Below, piece after piece: positions 51,601 through 60,447 of a stretch of DNA of 64,000 nt. A program made the position numbers and the translations under genes. Position 1 is the first letter of the stretch. The number at the start of each line of letters is the position of its first letter. Source of the DNA: Micromonospora sicca (GTDB taxonomy: Bacteria; Actinomycetota; Actinomycetes; Mycobacteriales; Micromonosporaceae); NCBI RefSeq assembly GCF_003172935.1, contig NZ_QGKS01000235.1, positions 1 through 64,000 of the forward strand. Reading direction: 5' to 3'. The notes under the pieces are model-generated. The model was not told where the DNA came from, did no database searches, and saw only the letters and a list, made by a program, of their open reading frames with translations.

Positions 51601-52247
51601 GATTGATCGCCGCTGGCATGGGCGTCGCGACCTTCGGCACGGTCGACCTTATCCGTCACCTGCAGACCCAAGGGCAGATTTCACGCGAGATCCGTGCGGC
51701 GGCCGAGGCTGTCCTGCTCACCAACTACTTCACCGACCTCGGATTCGATCGGGCAACGTTTGACCTCGCCGCGGCGATGGACGGCCGAGTACCGCGCGGG
51801 GTGGCGTTCGCGCTCACCCGGCCCGCGACCTGGACCCACCCGGCCGCGGTAATCGATTTCGTGCTCGCCATGCTGGCCCACGCAGCGACCGCCGGACCGG
51901 ACCAGGTTGAGGGCTGGGTCTCCGCCACCGCGATCGGACTGGTCCGGATCACCACCGACGATGGCAGCGCCGGTGCAAACCTGCGTGTCCTACTGAGCCG
52001 GTGCATGGCGGAGCCGTGGATGAACGCCGACCGGCTGCCCGCGGTGCTGCGGGGTGTACGCGCGGGGATCGCGGAGCGCCGACTGGTGACCGATCCGTTC
52101 GAGGCGGTGGCCACCAGCGTCTACCGCAACCTGGTCACTGGCCACGGACACGCGTTCGCCATGTCGATGATGATGGCGCTGGTCGCCTTGTCGTCGGAGT
52201 CCGACAAGGCGACGACGTCGCGAGTGGTGCTGACCTACCGCGACTAG
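48636..52247 (+). CDS. 1,203-aa helical-repeat protein with C-terminal PIN-like domain
   Basis: Start GTG 48636 was chosen because AGGAAAG precedes it and the upstream frame is not protein-like. The N-terminal region (TRELRKWMVLPEVQSQLARG, AVADEVLDGLAALLGGSGDQ) resembles the N-terminal helical module found ahead of bacterial NACHT/TPR defence proteins. The middle 700 residues are tetratricopeptide-like helical pairs. Near residue 980, PFWCDDHRLRLIAAGMGVAT then FGTVDLIRHLQ is a PIN-nuclease-like signature (W-C-D-D with downstream F-G-T). PIN domains cleave RNA. It begins a rightward run of defence-type genes, so an abortive-infection role is inferred. Confidence 0.75.
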   Translation: MEPTVSAGLIKALGSAAAPVSRLISRRTVRLRVAWTVGRQARKKGICVKTRELRKWMVLPEVQSQLARGGAAVADEVLDGLAALLGGSGDQRRSDAEQVLVLVLAAFVRAHDPATASAIAGEWQAEHTRAAASSTRAAVEDNTRSILSRMSATNVFGDQVTMLQPWRRDRAIEIRDFWPDVEKLVQVIVTADDRGAVLRQWCEQPPDWFADAPVEVICWLAELASDYSQNPTAARLFGIAVERGAYPAGYWKARQAMCLPEDASADAGEILVGAAREHTLAQGLLFVHREDWDQAIDVLSAWLTSSHADEAMRLQLLARLHARAGDINRGVKFALAAADIEGASGSALYAAELLLYRARYGETVNRLADTERAAALAIKARNVRRSWHGDSVAAIRVAVKAYVLGGKVAQARTLIEQQPDGDAWPQEVTDPRLRREQAELLAATGEYDRARALAAELDIPFVVAEIEAVELTGTAENAVAAAAWQSALAAAESSADFLVAVRGLAQVGGELPDLAEVEQEHPELVREIRTVQRAMGAQGGTIEALRAGATDYFALAVLLAERYGQDGEHLLAAEVLQEAAYRWNDPGLMLTSARHLRAAGDPEAAKRAAERALTMGGAEWAGQFDTRALIFEIHTDEGSWDLAIEQARNLVTLDPDAANARWALVHALVRRGDSDGAWNALTPDGDPVAPRDRHDAMTWIGLLARRDTSTQFVPRALSTMARWPDDEQLLGVFIAQIFFGLRQQELSTTDEDIAALHTAMFDYTERFPESTVFRRMPVSEDDPLGSLAPDLRARYESLSEAIEELDKAKLPLGMLATVFDSSYTEASLKRGTGFVNAHAPAGEMHGRAAAAAAWNKVAVIDVTAAHTLALLDPHLRSQLISGFAQLRATDETYRDAVRGQESLGLRSTMSTGWDPDAGRPTVTVIEQSVADSLAEQATTVCSILHQAARRPWTRFTTFPDADRKFEWLSSLDMAAAEHIPFWCDDHRLRLIAAGMGVATFGTVDLIRHLQTQGQISREIRAAAEAVLLTNYFTDLGFDRATFDLAAAMDGRVPRGVAFALTRPATWTHPAAVIDFVLAMLAHAATAGPDQVEGWVSATAIGLVRITTDDGSAGANLRVLLSRCMAEPWMNADRLPAVLRGVRAGIAERRLVTDPFEAVATSVYRNLVTGHGHAFAMSMMMALVALSSESDKATTSRVVLTYRD

Positions 52248-52439
52248 CAGCTGGGTAACAAAGGTGGCCACGAGCCTCTGGCAAGGAACTGCGCAGCGGC
52301 AGTCCGACCCCGGGTCAACGCGGCCGCCGCACCGTAGGGGTACGGGCACGTGGGCCCTGCCCGATCCGCCCCCTCCCTGAGCTACGCCTTCGACACCTGC
52401 CGGGTTCGGGTCGCCCCGCGACTTCCGAGGCGGGTGACA

Positions 52440-52991
52440 ATGGAGTCAGTTGCGTGCAGATCAACACGATCGGCGGTGTCGGTGAGTCTGATCCAAGCGT
52501 GTGTCACCGCGACGACGACGATGCTGGCGGTTCTGATCGGCGGGTGGCTCACCGTCCGGGCTCAGGACCGGCTGTGGCGGCGCGACCATGACCGACAGTG
52601 GCGTGACATCCGGCTGAACGCGTACACCGACTTCATTGGCGCGGCCCGAGAGTACGTGGCCTTCGTCCTCAACCCGGCCGCCCGTATTACCGCGGTGCCG
52701 CGCCCGCGTGATCCGGGTGACCTCATGCCGTTCTTCGACGACGAGGGCACCCGCTACCGGGAGCGGCTGGAGAGCACCAAGACCGCCCTCCGGCTGGTGG
52801 CCGGGCAACCCGAGGTGGTGAGCGGCTCGTCGGAGCTGGTGCGCCAGGCCCGGCTCCTGGCGGCCATGCGGGCGGATAGCGGCGTCGAGGTGTTGCCGGT
52901 CAACCGGTTCGACGCGCTGTGGGAGGCCGAGCGCCGGTTCATCGAGGCGGCCCGGGCCGAACTCGGCCTGCCCTCCGCGCTCGCGCCATAA
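52440..52991 (+). CDS. Single-pass membrane protein of unknown function
   Basis: 183 residues from ATG 52440 (GAGGCGGG 5-6 bases upstream). One N-terminal helix (ACVTATTTMLAVLIGGWLTV) is followed by a charged cytoplasmic part with likely coiled coil: DRLWRRDHDRQWRDIRLNAY, TDFIGAAREYVAFVLN, LWEAERRFIEAARAELG. The 'RAQDRLWRRDHDRQWR' stretch after a membrane helix is a recurring arrangement in actinobacterial hypothetical proteins. It lies between two defence-type genes in the same direction. Confidence 0.65.
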   Translation: MESVACRSTRSAVSVSLIQACVTATTTMLAVLIGGWLTVRAQDRLWRRDHDRQWRDIRLNAYTDFIGAAREYVAFVLNPAARITAVPRPRDPGDLMPFFDDEGTRYRERLESTKTALRLVAGQPEVVSGSSELVRQARLLAAMRADSGVEVLPVNRFDALWEAERRFIEAARAELGLPSALAP

Positions 52992-53148
52992 CCGGTCAGC
53001 GCCCGCCGTCGCACGCGCGCAGGACGTGTCACTGTTCGCTGTCGAAGGCGCTGATGACGTGAGCGGGAGTTCGAGTCATTCCGGCGTTGCCGTGTCGGCT
53101 AGCTGACCGGTTCTGGCGGTGGCGGGGACCGGGCGGCAGGATGCGCGG

Positions 53149-54447
53149 ATGGCCGTGAATTTTCAGCTCTCCCGCGCCCGTGAACTGCCGGCGGACGATC
53201 CGCTCGGGCGCGCCTGGGTGGGCTGGCGGGAGACCTCGACGGACGACGAGTTGTGGGAACTCAACCGGGGACGGTGGGCCCTCGCCGACCGCGTCGACAA
53301 CGAGCGTTTTGCCACACTGTCGTTCGACGGCCTTGTTCAGGTGGTCGCGGAGATCAGCGGGCGGCATCGTTGCGACGATGACGGCAGGGTGAAGTGGAGG
53401 TTATCCGGCACCGTGCTGCGCCCGGGCGACCCAGTGCACGACGCGCTGAAGGGCAGGACGGTCCCACGGCACCGCAACCCGGTCGGTTACTTCGACACCT
53501 CGGATCTGGACGCGCTGTCCGCGGCGAAGCGGGCCGGATTCGTGCGGCGGAAGCCCGTCACGATGGTGGTCACCTGGAACCCGGAGAAGTGGAACCCGGA
53601 CGGCACCTGGGCAGACCAGACGTACCCGCAGGAGGTCCGGGCCGTCGCCGGCGGCGGGCTGTTGCGCGGGCAGTGGGCCACCGGCGGCCGGACAGGCGGG
53701 ATCGAGCCGGGCGACCGGGTCTTCTTCCTGCGCCAAGGCAGGGTGTCGCGCGGCGTCATCGGCAGCGGCACCACCACCAGCCGCATCTTCAGCGACGGCC
53801 ACTGGGACGACGACCGGGCCGACGGGATCGCCAACTACGTGTTGATCGACTGGGACACGCTCCTACTCCCGGAGGACGGCCTGCCCCACGAGGCGCTGGT
53901 CGACCGTATCCCCGAGGGCGGCATGTGGCGTCCGCAGGCCAGCGGCTGGGTACCGCCCCCGGCTGCCGCCGCCAAGCTCGAGGCACTTTGGGCCGAGCAC
54001 CTGGGTCTCGCCACGCCCTCGCCGCCGCGCACCACACCCCGGCAGGGCTGGCAGATGGACCCGGCGCGCCGCAAGGAGGTCGAGGACGCCGCGCAGAGGC
54101 TGCTCATGGAGCACTTCCGCAAGGACGGCTGGACCGTGCAGGATGTGCGCTTCGGCAACCCCTACGACGCCGTCGCGACCAAAGACGGGCGGATGCTCTG
54201 GCTGGAAGCCAAGGGCACGGAGACCAGCGGCGCCTCCATCATCGTCACCCGCAACGAGGTCGCGTGGGCCCGGGCGCACCCCGGCGACTGCGTTCTCGGC
54301 ATCCTCTCCGACGTCACCCTCCTCCCGAACGGCGAGGTCGACGCGTCGAGCGGAACCTTCCGGGTGTTCACCTGGGACCCGGATGCGGGTGCGTTGGCAC
54401 CCCGCGCCTACGACTTCACGCCGCGTACTGGTGATCGGCTCGACTGA
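53149..54447 (+). CDS. EVE/PUA-like and DUF3883 (PD-(D/E)xK-type) protein
   Basis: 432 residues. The middle part has EVE-like features: VTMVVTWNPEKWNPDG, GDRVFFLRQGRVSRGVIGSG and RIFSDGHWDDD, a fold that reads modified bases. The C-terminal 110 residues match DUF3883 (the NO VEIN C-terminal domain): RRKEVEDAAQRLLMEHFRKD, WTVQDVRFGNPYDAVATKDG, LWLEAKGTETSGASIIVTRN. D...E-A-K fits the PD-(D/E)xK nuclease core. The combination suggests a modification-dependent restriction nuclease. Start ATG 53149 (MAVNFQLS) was chosen; an upstream GTG at 53119 is possible. Confidence 0.78.
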   Translation: MAVNFQLSRARELPADDPLGRAWVGWRETSTDDELWELNRGRWALADRVDNERFATLSFDGLVQVVAEISGRHRCDDDGRVKWRLSGTVLRPGDPVHDALKGRTVPRHRNPVGYFDTSDLDALSAAKRAGFVRRKPVTMVVTWNPEKWNPDGTWADQTYPQEVRAVAGGGLLRGQWATGGRTGGIEPGDRVFFLRQGRVSRGVIGSGTTTSRIFSDGHWDDDRADGIANYVLIDWDTLLLPEDGLPHEALVDRIPEGGMWRPQASGWVPPPAAAAKLEALWAEHLGLATPSPPRTTPRQGWQMDPARRKEVEDAAQRLLMEHFRKDGWTVQDVRFGNPYDAVATKDGRMLWLEAKGTETSGASIIVTRNEVAWARAHPGDCVLGILSDVTLLPNGEVDASSGTFRVFTWDPDAGALAPRAYDFTPRTGDRLD

Positions 54448-54690
54448 GCGGGCACGCCATGGTCGTGCGCTTTCGGATCGACCGCGCCTACCACGCTCGG
54501 TGCGCCGCCTGAAGCGTGGTCGTGGGCGAAGTCCGTCGTCGTCACCCCTACAATCTTCCGCATCGCACAAGCCCGAGCTGGTCACACACCTAGCCTGCGG
54601 TGCGCACTCATCGACATGAGGCGGCACGTTGTCGGTGTCCTCTGGCAGGATGGCATCTAGTCCCTTCGTGGTCGAGTGGGAGTGGCACCG

Positions 54691-56643
54691 GTGAAGGCAG
54701 ACGCGCTGAGTCCTCGTCAGTTGTTCGACGGCAAGATGCACTACGAGATCCCGCCGTTCCAGCGGCCGTATGTCTGGAACGAAGAAGATCAGTGGGCGCC
54801 TCTGTGGGCCGACGTCGTTCGGGTTGCAGAGAGTCGTGTAGTCGCCGCTGGCGCTGAGCCGACTGTGCCACACCACTTCTTGGGGGCGGTCGTCTACGAG
54901 TCGAAGCCCCCGGTCGTCGGGGATGTCACTCGACACATGGTGATCGACGGCCAGCAGCGCATGACGACGCTCCAACTCATGATCGATGCCGTCCAGGCGG
55001 CAGTCGCCGAGCGTGGGCACGATCTACTCGCTGAAGACCTCGAAGAGCTCATCCTCAACCGCTCGTCGGCCTTCCGGGGCAAGCCGGAGCGATTCAAGCT
55101 TTCGCCGTCCAAGCACGACCGGCCTGCATTTGCTCAGGCTATGGATCCCAAGCCCGATTGGGTGGGAGAGCACCGAATCGTCTCTGCGCACGAATTCTTC
55201 TCAAATGAGGCTCGCGCGTGGCTCACGGGAACACCTGACGCTGATGGCAATGCCCCACCGGGGACCGAGAAGGCGCGTGCGGCGGCGCTCTCGGCAGCGT
55301 TGCGGGATGGGCTTTACATCGTCGCGATAAATCTGACGGGCCACGACGACTCTCAACTCATTTTCGAGACACTTAACGACCGCGGTACACCGCTTCTCAA
55401 GGCTGATTTGATCAAGAATTGGGTGTTCCAGCAGGGCGCGAAGGTCAGCGCCGACGTCGAGGACTGGTCGGAGACACATTGGGTCGACTTCGACGATGAC
55501 TGGTGGCGCGCCGAGATTGTCCAGGGTCGTCACCAGCGCTCCCGCATCGATATCTTCGTGCAGTACTGGCTCACGATGCGTTTGAGCGACGAGGTGAAGA
55601 CCGAGCAAGTCTTCCGCGTTTTCACTGAGTACGCCGCGCCCTGCATGCGCAGCCTGGAAGGCGCGAACCAGCTCCTGAGTGAATTCCGCAGGGACGCTGA
55701 CACCTATCGGGCCTTGGCGAATCTGCCCGAGGACACGGCCCAAGGGTCGTTCTACTCCCGAGTCATCGAAACGATGGGGCTCGCAGCGACCAGCCCGCTG
55801 CTGCTGTGGCTGCTTTCGGACAAGCACAAGGTGCCCGAGAAGCAGATAGAGACCGCCCTCGGGGCGCTGGAGAGCTGGGTCATGCGTCGGACGCTGCTTC
55901 GGATGACCATGAAGGACGTCAACAAGACCATGGTCTCCATCCTCAAGCTTCTCGAGCGATCCCCAATCGAGACGGCGGGCGACACGGTCCGGAGCTTCCT
56001 CTCGGCTCAGCGGGCAGATGCGCGCTTGTGGCCTACGGACGACACGATGAAGGCCGAGCTTCCCTCCCTGAAGCTCTACGGATACCTCCGCCAAACGCGT
56101 CTCCGCGTCGTCCTAGAGGCGATCGAAAGGAAGCTTCGTACCGAGTTCCACGAGAACGTCGCTCTTCCGGCCAAGCTCGAGATCGAACACGTCATGCCGC
56201 AGTCGTGGCAGACCCATTGGAACCCTGAGCCGCGGCTGCCGCCCGAGCAGGCGGCGGACCGTGACCGACGCATTCAGACCCTTGGCAACCTCACCCTGGT
56301 TTCAAAGAGCCTTAACGGCGCCCTGTCGAATCGGCCTTGGACTGACACAGCCGCTGCGGGCATGACCTCCGGCGGTGAGGTTGGCTTGGGCAAGCGCAGC
56401 CTATTGGAGAAGTACAGCCTGCTGGTGCTGTCGAAGGACTTGATCAAGGAACATCCCGATGCTTGGAGCGATGGCGATATCGAGGCGCGGGCAGCGGAAC
56501 TGACTGGTCACATCTGCGAGGTTTGGATCGGTCCGCCCGCCGACGCGCAGGCACTGGAAACGATTCGGCAAGACGGCTCTTCCATACCTTCCCAGCAGAC
56601 GTGGAGTAGAGCGCCAACGAACGCGTCCCACGACTTGGTCTGA
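54691..56643 (+). CDS. GmrSD-type IV restriction enzyme (DUF262-DUF1524 fusion)
   Basis: About 650 residues. The N-terminal DUF262/GmrS domain has YEIPPFQRPYVWNEEDQW and the nucleotide-binding HMVIDGQQRMTTLQLMID near residue 84. The C-terminal DUF1524/GmrD HNH-type nuclease has EIEHVMPQSW near 496 and LGNLTLVSKSLNGALSNRPW near 530. GmrSD-type enzymes cut DNA with glucosylated or otherwise modified bases from phages, driven by nucleotide hydrolysis. No methyltransferase is present, as expected for type IV. The start is uncertain between GTG 54676, 54682 and 54691; GGGAG favours 54691. Confidence 0.92.
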   Translation: MKADALSPRQLFDGKMHYEIPPFQRPYVWNEEDQWAPLWADVVRVAESRVVAAGAEPTVPHHFLGAVVYESKPPVVGDVTRHMVIDGQQRMTTLQLMIDAVQAAVAERGHDLLAEDLEELILNRSSAFRGKPERFKLSPSKHDRPAFAQAMDPKPDWVGEHRIVSAHEFFSNEARAWLTGTPDADGNAPPGTEKARAAALSAALRDGLYIVAINLTGHDDSQLIFETLNDRGTPLLKADLIKNWVFQQGAKVSADVEDWSETHWVDFDDDWWRAEIVQGRHQRSRIDIFVQYWLTMRLSDEVKTEQVFRVFTEYAAPCMRSLEGANQLLSEFRRDADTYRALANLPEDTAQGSFYSRVIETMGLAATSPLLLWLLSDKHKVPEKQIETALGALESWVMRRTLLRMTMKDVNKTMVSILKLLERSPIETAGDTVRSFLSAQRADARLWPTDDTMKAELPSLKLYGYLRQTRLRVVLEAIERKLRTEFHENVALPAKLEIEHVMPQSWQTHWNPEPRLPPEQAADRDRRIQTLGNLTLVSKSLNGALSNRPWTDTAAAGMTSGGEVGLGKRSLLEKYSLLVLSKDLIKEHPDAWSDGDIEARAAELTGHICEVWIGPPADAQALETIRQDGSSIPSQQTWSRAPTNASHDLV

Positions 56644-56804
56644 CTCCGCCCGGGGCTGTTCCCATCGGCACGCGGCCGGTCACCGCCTTCCGCACGACAT
56701 CAGCCTTCGTGGCGCTCGAACAGAACGTCGGCGTCCTTCCAGCACTCGTGCGCCTTGGGGGCGTGAGAGCCCGCTGCCCTTGCCGAAAACCTCGTCCGCG
56801 CAGG

Positions 56805-57901
56805 TCACGCGGCATGCTCGTACTCGTGGAGGATGCCGCCGAGGCGCTCGCGTCTTCGTATGTTGAGGTAGGCCATCTTGTCCGGGTCGACGATCGGCTC
56901 CGGCAAGGGGTGTAGGGGGCGGGCGTTGGCTATGCCCTGGTGAGGCCGGTGGAAGTTGTAGAAGTCTTCGAACTCCCGTAGGGCGTGGAGGAGATGGTGC
57001 TGGTTCCAGATCAAGGTGCGGTCCAGGAGCTCACGGCGGCAGGTCTGCACCCACCTCTCCGTGATCGAGTTCATGCGGGGCATCCGGACGCCCTGAGCAC
57101 GACTTCGATGCCCGCATCCTTGAGGATTGCGTCGAACAACTCGGGGAACTTCCCGTCCCGGTCTCGGATCAGGAACCGCGCCCGGCAGCCGGCGTCCTCG
57201 AGGTCCACGACGAGGTTCTTGGCGGCTTGCGCCACCCAGGATGCGGTCGGGTGCGCGGTGGCGCCCAGGATTCGGATCCGCCGGTTGGCGTGCTCGATCA
57301 CCGCGAACACGTACATCCGCGCCCCGGACAGGGTGACCGTTTCCAGGAAGTCGCAGGCCAGCAGGGCGTCGGCCTGGGAGCGCAGGAAGTCGGCCCAGGT
57401 GCTGGAAGGCCGCTCGGGTGCCGGGTTGATCCCGGCCTCCTTCAAGATCTCCCACACGGTCGACGCGGCCACCTTCACCCCTAGAACCAGCAGTTCGCCG
57501 TGCAGGCGCCTGTACCCCCAGCTGGGATTTTCCCGCGCCAGGCGCAGCACCAGGGCGCGGACGGAACGCACGGTCCGCGGCCGGCCCGGGCGCTTAGGCC
57601 GGGACATGTGCGCGTGGCGGCGGGCGACCAGGTTGCGGTGCCAGCGCAGCACCGTGTCGGGGCGCACCAGCAGCCGCACTCTGCGTAGCACGTCGCGCGG
57701 CAGCCGGTGTAGCAGCGCCGCCAGGAATGCCCGATCGCTCGGGGTGAACCGCACCTTCTCCTTACCGATTTGCCGCTCCAGCACGGTGATCTGATGGCGC
57801 AGCGCAAGGGTCTCCACGTCCTTGTCTCGATTGCTCATCGGCAGCAGGCGCAGCATGGCGAATGTGTTCGTCACACCCAGGTAAGCCAGTCGGAGCAGCA
57901 C
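56805..57901 (-). pseudogene. DDE transposase copy with frameshift
   Basis: Same family as 40726-41823. Read from 57901 (MLLRLAYLGVTNTFAMLRLL), it keeps the first catalytic Asp (ACDFLETV) and the second (LIRDRDGKFP). Near 57098 the frame breaks (DAGIEVV then a shift), after which MPRMNSITERWVQTCRREL holds the catalytic Glu and the end matches HRPHQGIANARPLHPLPEP. One missing base explains it. The frame otherwise covers the full family length, so the copy is young or the break is a sequence error. Confidence 0.85.
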
Positions 57902-58075
57902 GGCGGACCATCATGCCGCAGCGATCACCAGCTGCCGAGAGCGCAGCGCAAGCGACCCGGGTCAAGCTTCCCGACGCCCCGTACACCGGCTCCCACCAGG
58001 CCGGATCAGGTTTTCGGCAGGGGCACGGCCCGGGCGGTCTGTTGACCAGGCTGACCAGGACATGCTGGAGACGGC

Positions 58076-58393
58076 TCAAAAAGCGGAGCTGAGCGAGGAC
58101 CCTGGTATGACAGGCACGATCCGTCCGGCGGTAACGGCGGCAACCAACAGCCTGCGGATCATGGCCTCTGACGGCCGCCGGTCCGCGTCGATCCCGAGCA
58201 CGGCCGCGGTTTCAGCAGGTAGATCAGCGACCCACTCACCGATCGCTGCGTACGAGCGGTAACCGGCAACGACCGCGCACACCGCCGCCGCGACGCACGA
58301 ATCCCCGACGGGCGCTGAGGTGTCGGCAAATGGGACCACTTCAACTGGGGCACCTATTCTGTCGAGCAAACGCCGTTCGCTCTGCCTCAGCAA
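58076..58393 (-). pseudogene. N-terminal remnant of an ISAs1-family transposase
   Basis: 105 codons resemble the 'DDE_Tnp_1-associated' N-terminus of ISAs1/H-repeat transposases: VAAAVCAVVAGYRSYAAIGE, WVADLPAETAAVLGID, PSEAMIRRLLVAAVTAG. The catalytic domain is absent. It lies between two other mobile elements, so it was probably cut off by a later event. Confidence 0.75.
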
Positions 58394-58464
58394 GGCCTGG
58401 ATCGGGAGGTGGCCAATCTCAGGACGCGGCTTCGCCGCCTTGCTAACGGACTATTCAATCACTG

Positions 58465-59454
58465 AAGTGATCTCAACAAGATTTGGTTAGGTATCGGTAT
58501 TCGAAGTGGGTGAGATGGAGCGCGGCGCGGACGACGTCGCCGGTTTTTCGTGGGCTGGCGGTGGTGTGGCGCAGGGTGCGCCAACGGCCGGTCAGGATCG
58601 CGAAGCCGCGTTCTCCGAGGCACCGCATCGATCGAAGGGCAGCGTTGTAGGCGCGGTTGTCGACGGCGAGGCGGCGCCCGTCAGCCGGCTGCTTGTACGG
58701 AGTGTGGATGCCCTGGCCGGCGCCTTCGTAGCCTGAGTCGGCCTGAGTCGGCAGGTGTAGTTCGGAGGCCGCCCAGTAGAGGGCGCCGGTGACGTCCAGC
58801 CGTTGGGCGCAGGTCAGGTCGTGCAGATGTCCGGGCATCGCCTCGGAGGTCCAGATCGGTAGCCCGTCGGGGCGCATCACGGCCTGAATGTTCGCGCCGA
58901 AGTCGCGGTGTTTCCCGGAGTACCACGCGTCGATCGTGTCGCCTTTCACGCTCACGGTGGTCTCGGCGAGGCGGTCGGTGTCGAACAGCTTCCCGTCCAG
59001 GATCACGTGCGACCAGCCGTCGGCAGCGACCCGGGTGAGGGCGTCGTGCAGGGTGGGTGTCTGCGCCGCCAGGACCCGCACGGCCTCGGCGACGTACCGG
59101 TAGGCGGTCGCCCGCGACACCCCGAAGCCCGCCCCGAGGGTGGTCTTGTCCTCGCCCTTGCGGAACCACACCAACACCAGAAGCGCCTGGTAGAAGCAAG
59201 TCAGGGCTCGCGTGCCCGATCGGGTGCCCACTGTCCGACGCTCGGCTCGCAACAGCCGTGCCACGTGCTGGACGAGTTCCCTGGGTACGTCGAGCATGGC
59301 ACGATAGGCGATCACGTGGGGTCCTCACTTGCTGGGCTGATCTTGTGGTGAGAACTGCCTACCGAGGGCCCCACGTCCTCTTCCAGCACCGTCCGGCAAG
59401 GACGGATTCGCGCGTGTCGTACAGGTCAGACGACCATCCTTGTTGAGATCACCT
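58465..59454. mobile_element. IS5-family insertion sequence, complete
   Basis: 16-bp terminal inverted repeats with one mismatch: AAGTGATCTCAACAAG at 58465-58480 and CTTGTTGAGATCACCT at 59439-59454. Both flanks carry CACTG (58460-58464 and 59455-59459), a possible target duplication. Length 990 bp with one transposase gene. Confidence 0.8.
58473..59315 (-). CDS. IS5-family transposase
   Basis: 280 residues. An HTH_Tnp_4-like N-terminus (ALTCFYQALLVLVWFRKGED, FGVSRATAYRYVAEAVRVL) is followed by a DDE_Tnp_4-type core: VILDGKLFDTDRL (first Asp), KHRDFGANIQAVMRPDG, ADSGYEGAGQGIHTPYK (second Asp) and a C-terminal region where Glu is normally found (RSMRCLGERGFAILTGRWRT). Its stop codon overlaps the left inverted repeat. 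Confidence 0.88.
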   Translation of the reverse strand: MIAYRAMLDVPRELVQHVARLLRAERRTVGTRSGTRALTCFYQALLVLVWFRKGEDKTTLGAGFGVSRATAYRYVAEAVRVLAAQTPTLHDALTRVAADGWSHVILDGKLFDTDRLAETTVSVKGDTIDAWYSGKHRDFGANIQAVMRPDGLPIWTSEAMPGHLHDLTCAQRLDVTGALYWAASELHLPTQADSGYEGAGQGIHTPYKQPADGRRLAVDNRAYNAALRSMRCLGERGFAILTGRWRTLRHTTASPRKTGDVVRAALHLTHFEYRYLTKSC

Positions 59455-59582
59455 CACTGAGGGAGATCAGGTAGATCGTCGTACCCGCGCGCGCTGGTCG
59501 TATCGTCATCGGCGACCTTGCACACTGACCAAGCGACATTGCGATCAGAACCCGCGGTTGCCGCTTGACGTAGGAGAAGCTC

Positions 59583-60194
59583 GTGGCATCTAAACGCCCA
59601 CCGGGTCGGCCCCCGGTGTCGTCGCGCCAAGAAGTGGAAGCGGCCGCAGTCGAGCTCTTCTTGGCGCACGGCTTCGAGCAGACCACGGTCGATGACATTG
59701 CAGCCGCCGCCGGAATCGGTCGATCCACCTTCTTCCGCTACTTTCGGACAAAGGCCGACATCCTCTGGCTGCCGTTCGACGACCATCTCAAGCATCTGAC
59801 GGCCAGCCTTGCCGAGCGCCCGCTCGCCGAGCCGCTGACGACGGCGATCATTCGCGGAGTCATGCAGGCGATGCGCGAGAGCGGTGACCCCCGTGGCGTC
59901 TGGCTCCGCAGATTCGTCGCGCAAGAGGAGCAGGCCCTCCAGGAGCTGGAGTCGGTGCGCTGGTCTCGGTGGGCGGCCGTGGTGGCCGACTTTGCCGCCA
60001 AGCGGCTTTCCGGAGTGCGCGGCGAGCTCGCCGCCGCCATGTTGGGCGGGGCAACTCAAGCGCTGATTCGGTCAATGATGCGCCGAAGGGCCGAACGGGA
60101 TATGCGCACCGAGACGGTTCTGGACGAGATCGAGCGGGAGCTGCATGTGACGCTCGACCCTCTCCAAGCGTGGCTGGAACAGATCGGAAGCTGA
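59583..60194 (+). CDS. TetR-family regulator, MftR-like
   Basis: 203 residues from GTG 59583. The TetR DNA-binding domain is clear: [40 protein letters not shown]. The following [19 protein letters not shown] resembles the ligand-domain start of mycofactocin regulators (MftR). The next gene is a fragment of a GMC oxidoreductase, the enzyme type (MftG) found beside MftR. The mycofactocin link is an inference from these two clues. Confidence 0.75.
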   Translation: MASKRPPGRPPVSSRQEVEAAAVELFLAHGFEQTTVDDIAAAAGIGRSTFFRYFRTKADILWLPFDDHLKHLTASLAERPLAEPLTTAIIRGVMQAMRESGDPRGVWLRRFVAQEEQALQELESVRWSRWAAVVADFAAKRLSGVRGELAAAMLGGATQALIRSMMRRRAERDMRTETVLDEIERELHVTLDPLQAWLEQIGS

Positions 60195-60297
60195 GCCTCG
60201 GCCACCTTGTTTTGGGACTGAGTCCCGATATACTCGGGGAGAAACGGACTCTGCACCAGATCGGTGGGGCCGAATAGCGCGCGAGGGAGCGTCTCTC

Positions 60298-60447
60298 ATG
60301 GTTGAGGATGCGTTTGACTACATCGTCGTCGGGGCCGGAGCTGCTGGCGCGGTGCTGGCGAACAGGCTTACGGCGAACCCGACGGTCTCGGTCCTGCTGC
60401 TGGAGTACGGCGGACGGGACCGCAATCCCATGCTGTACGTCCCTAAG
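60298..60447 (+). pseudogene. GMC-oxidoreductase N-terminal fragment, interrupted by an IS
   Basis: Starts at ATG 60298 with FAD-binding motif [20 protein letters not shown] (G-x-G-x-x-G) and [18 protein letters not shown]. An IS5-type element enters at CTAAG (60443-60447). Joining the flanks across the element gives only nine more codons before TGA at 61517, so the gene was already truncated before the insertion. Confidence 0.8.
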
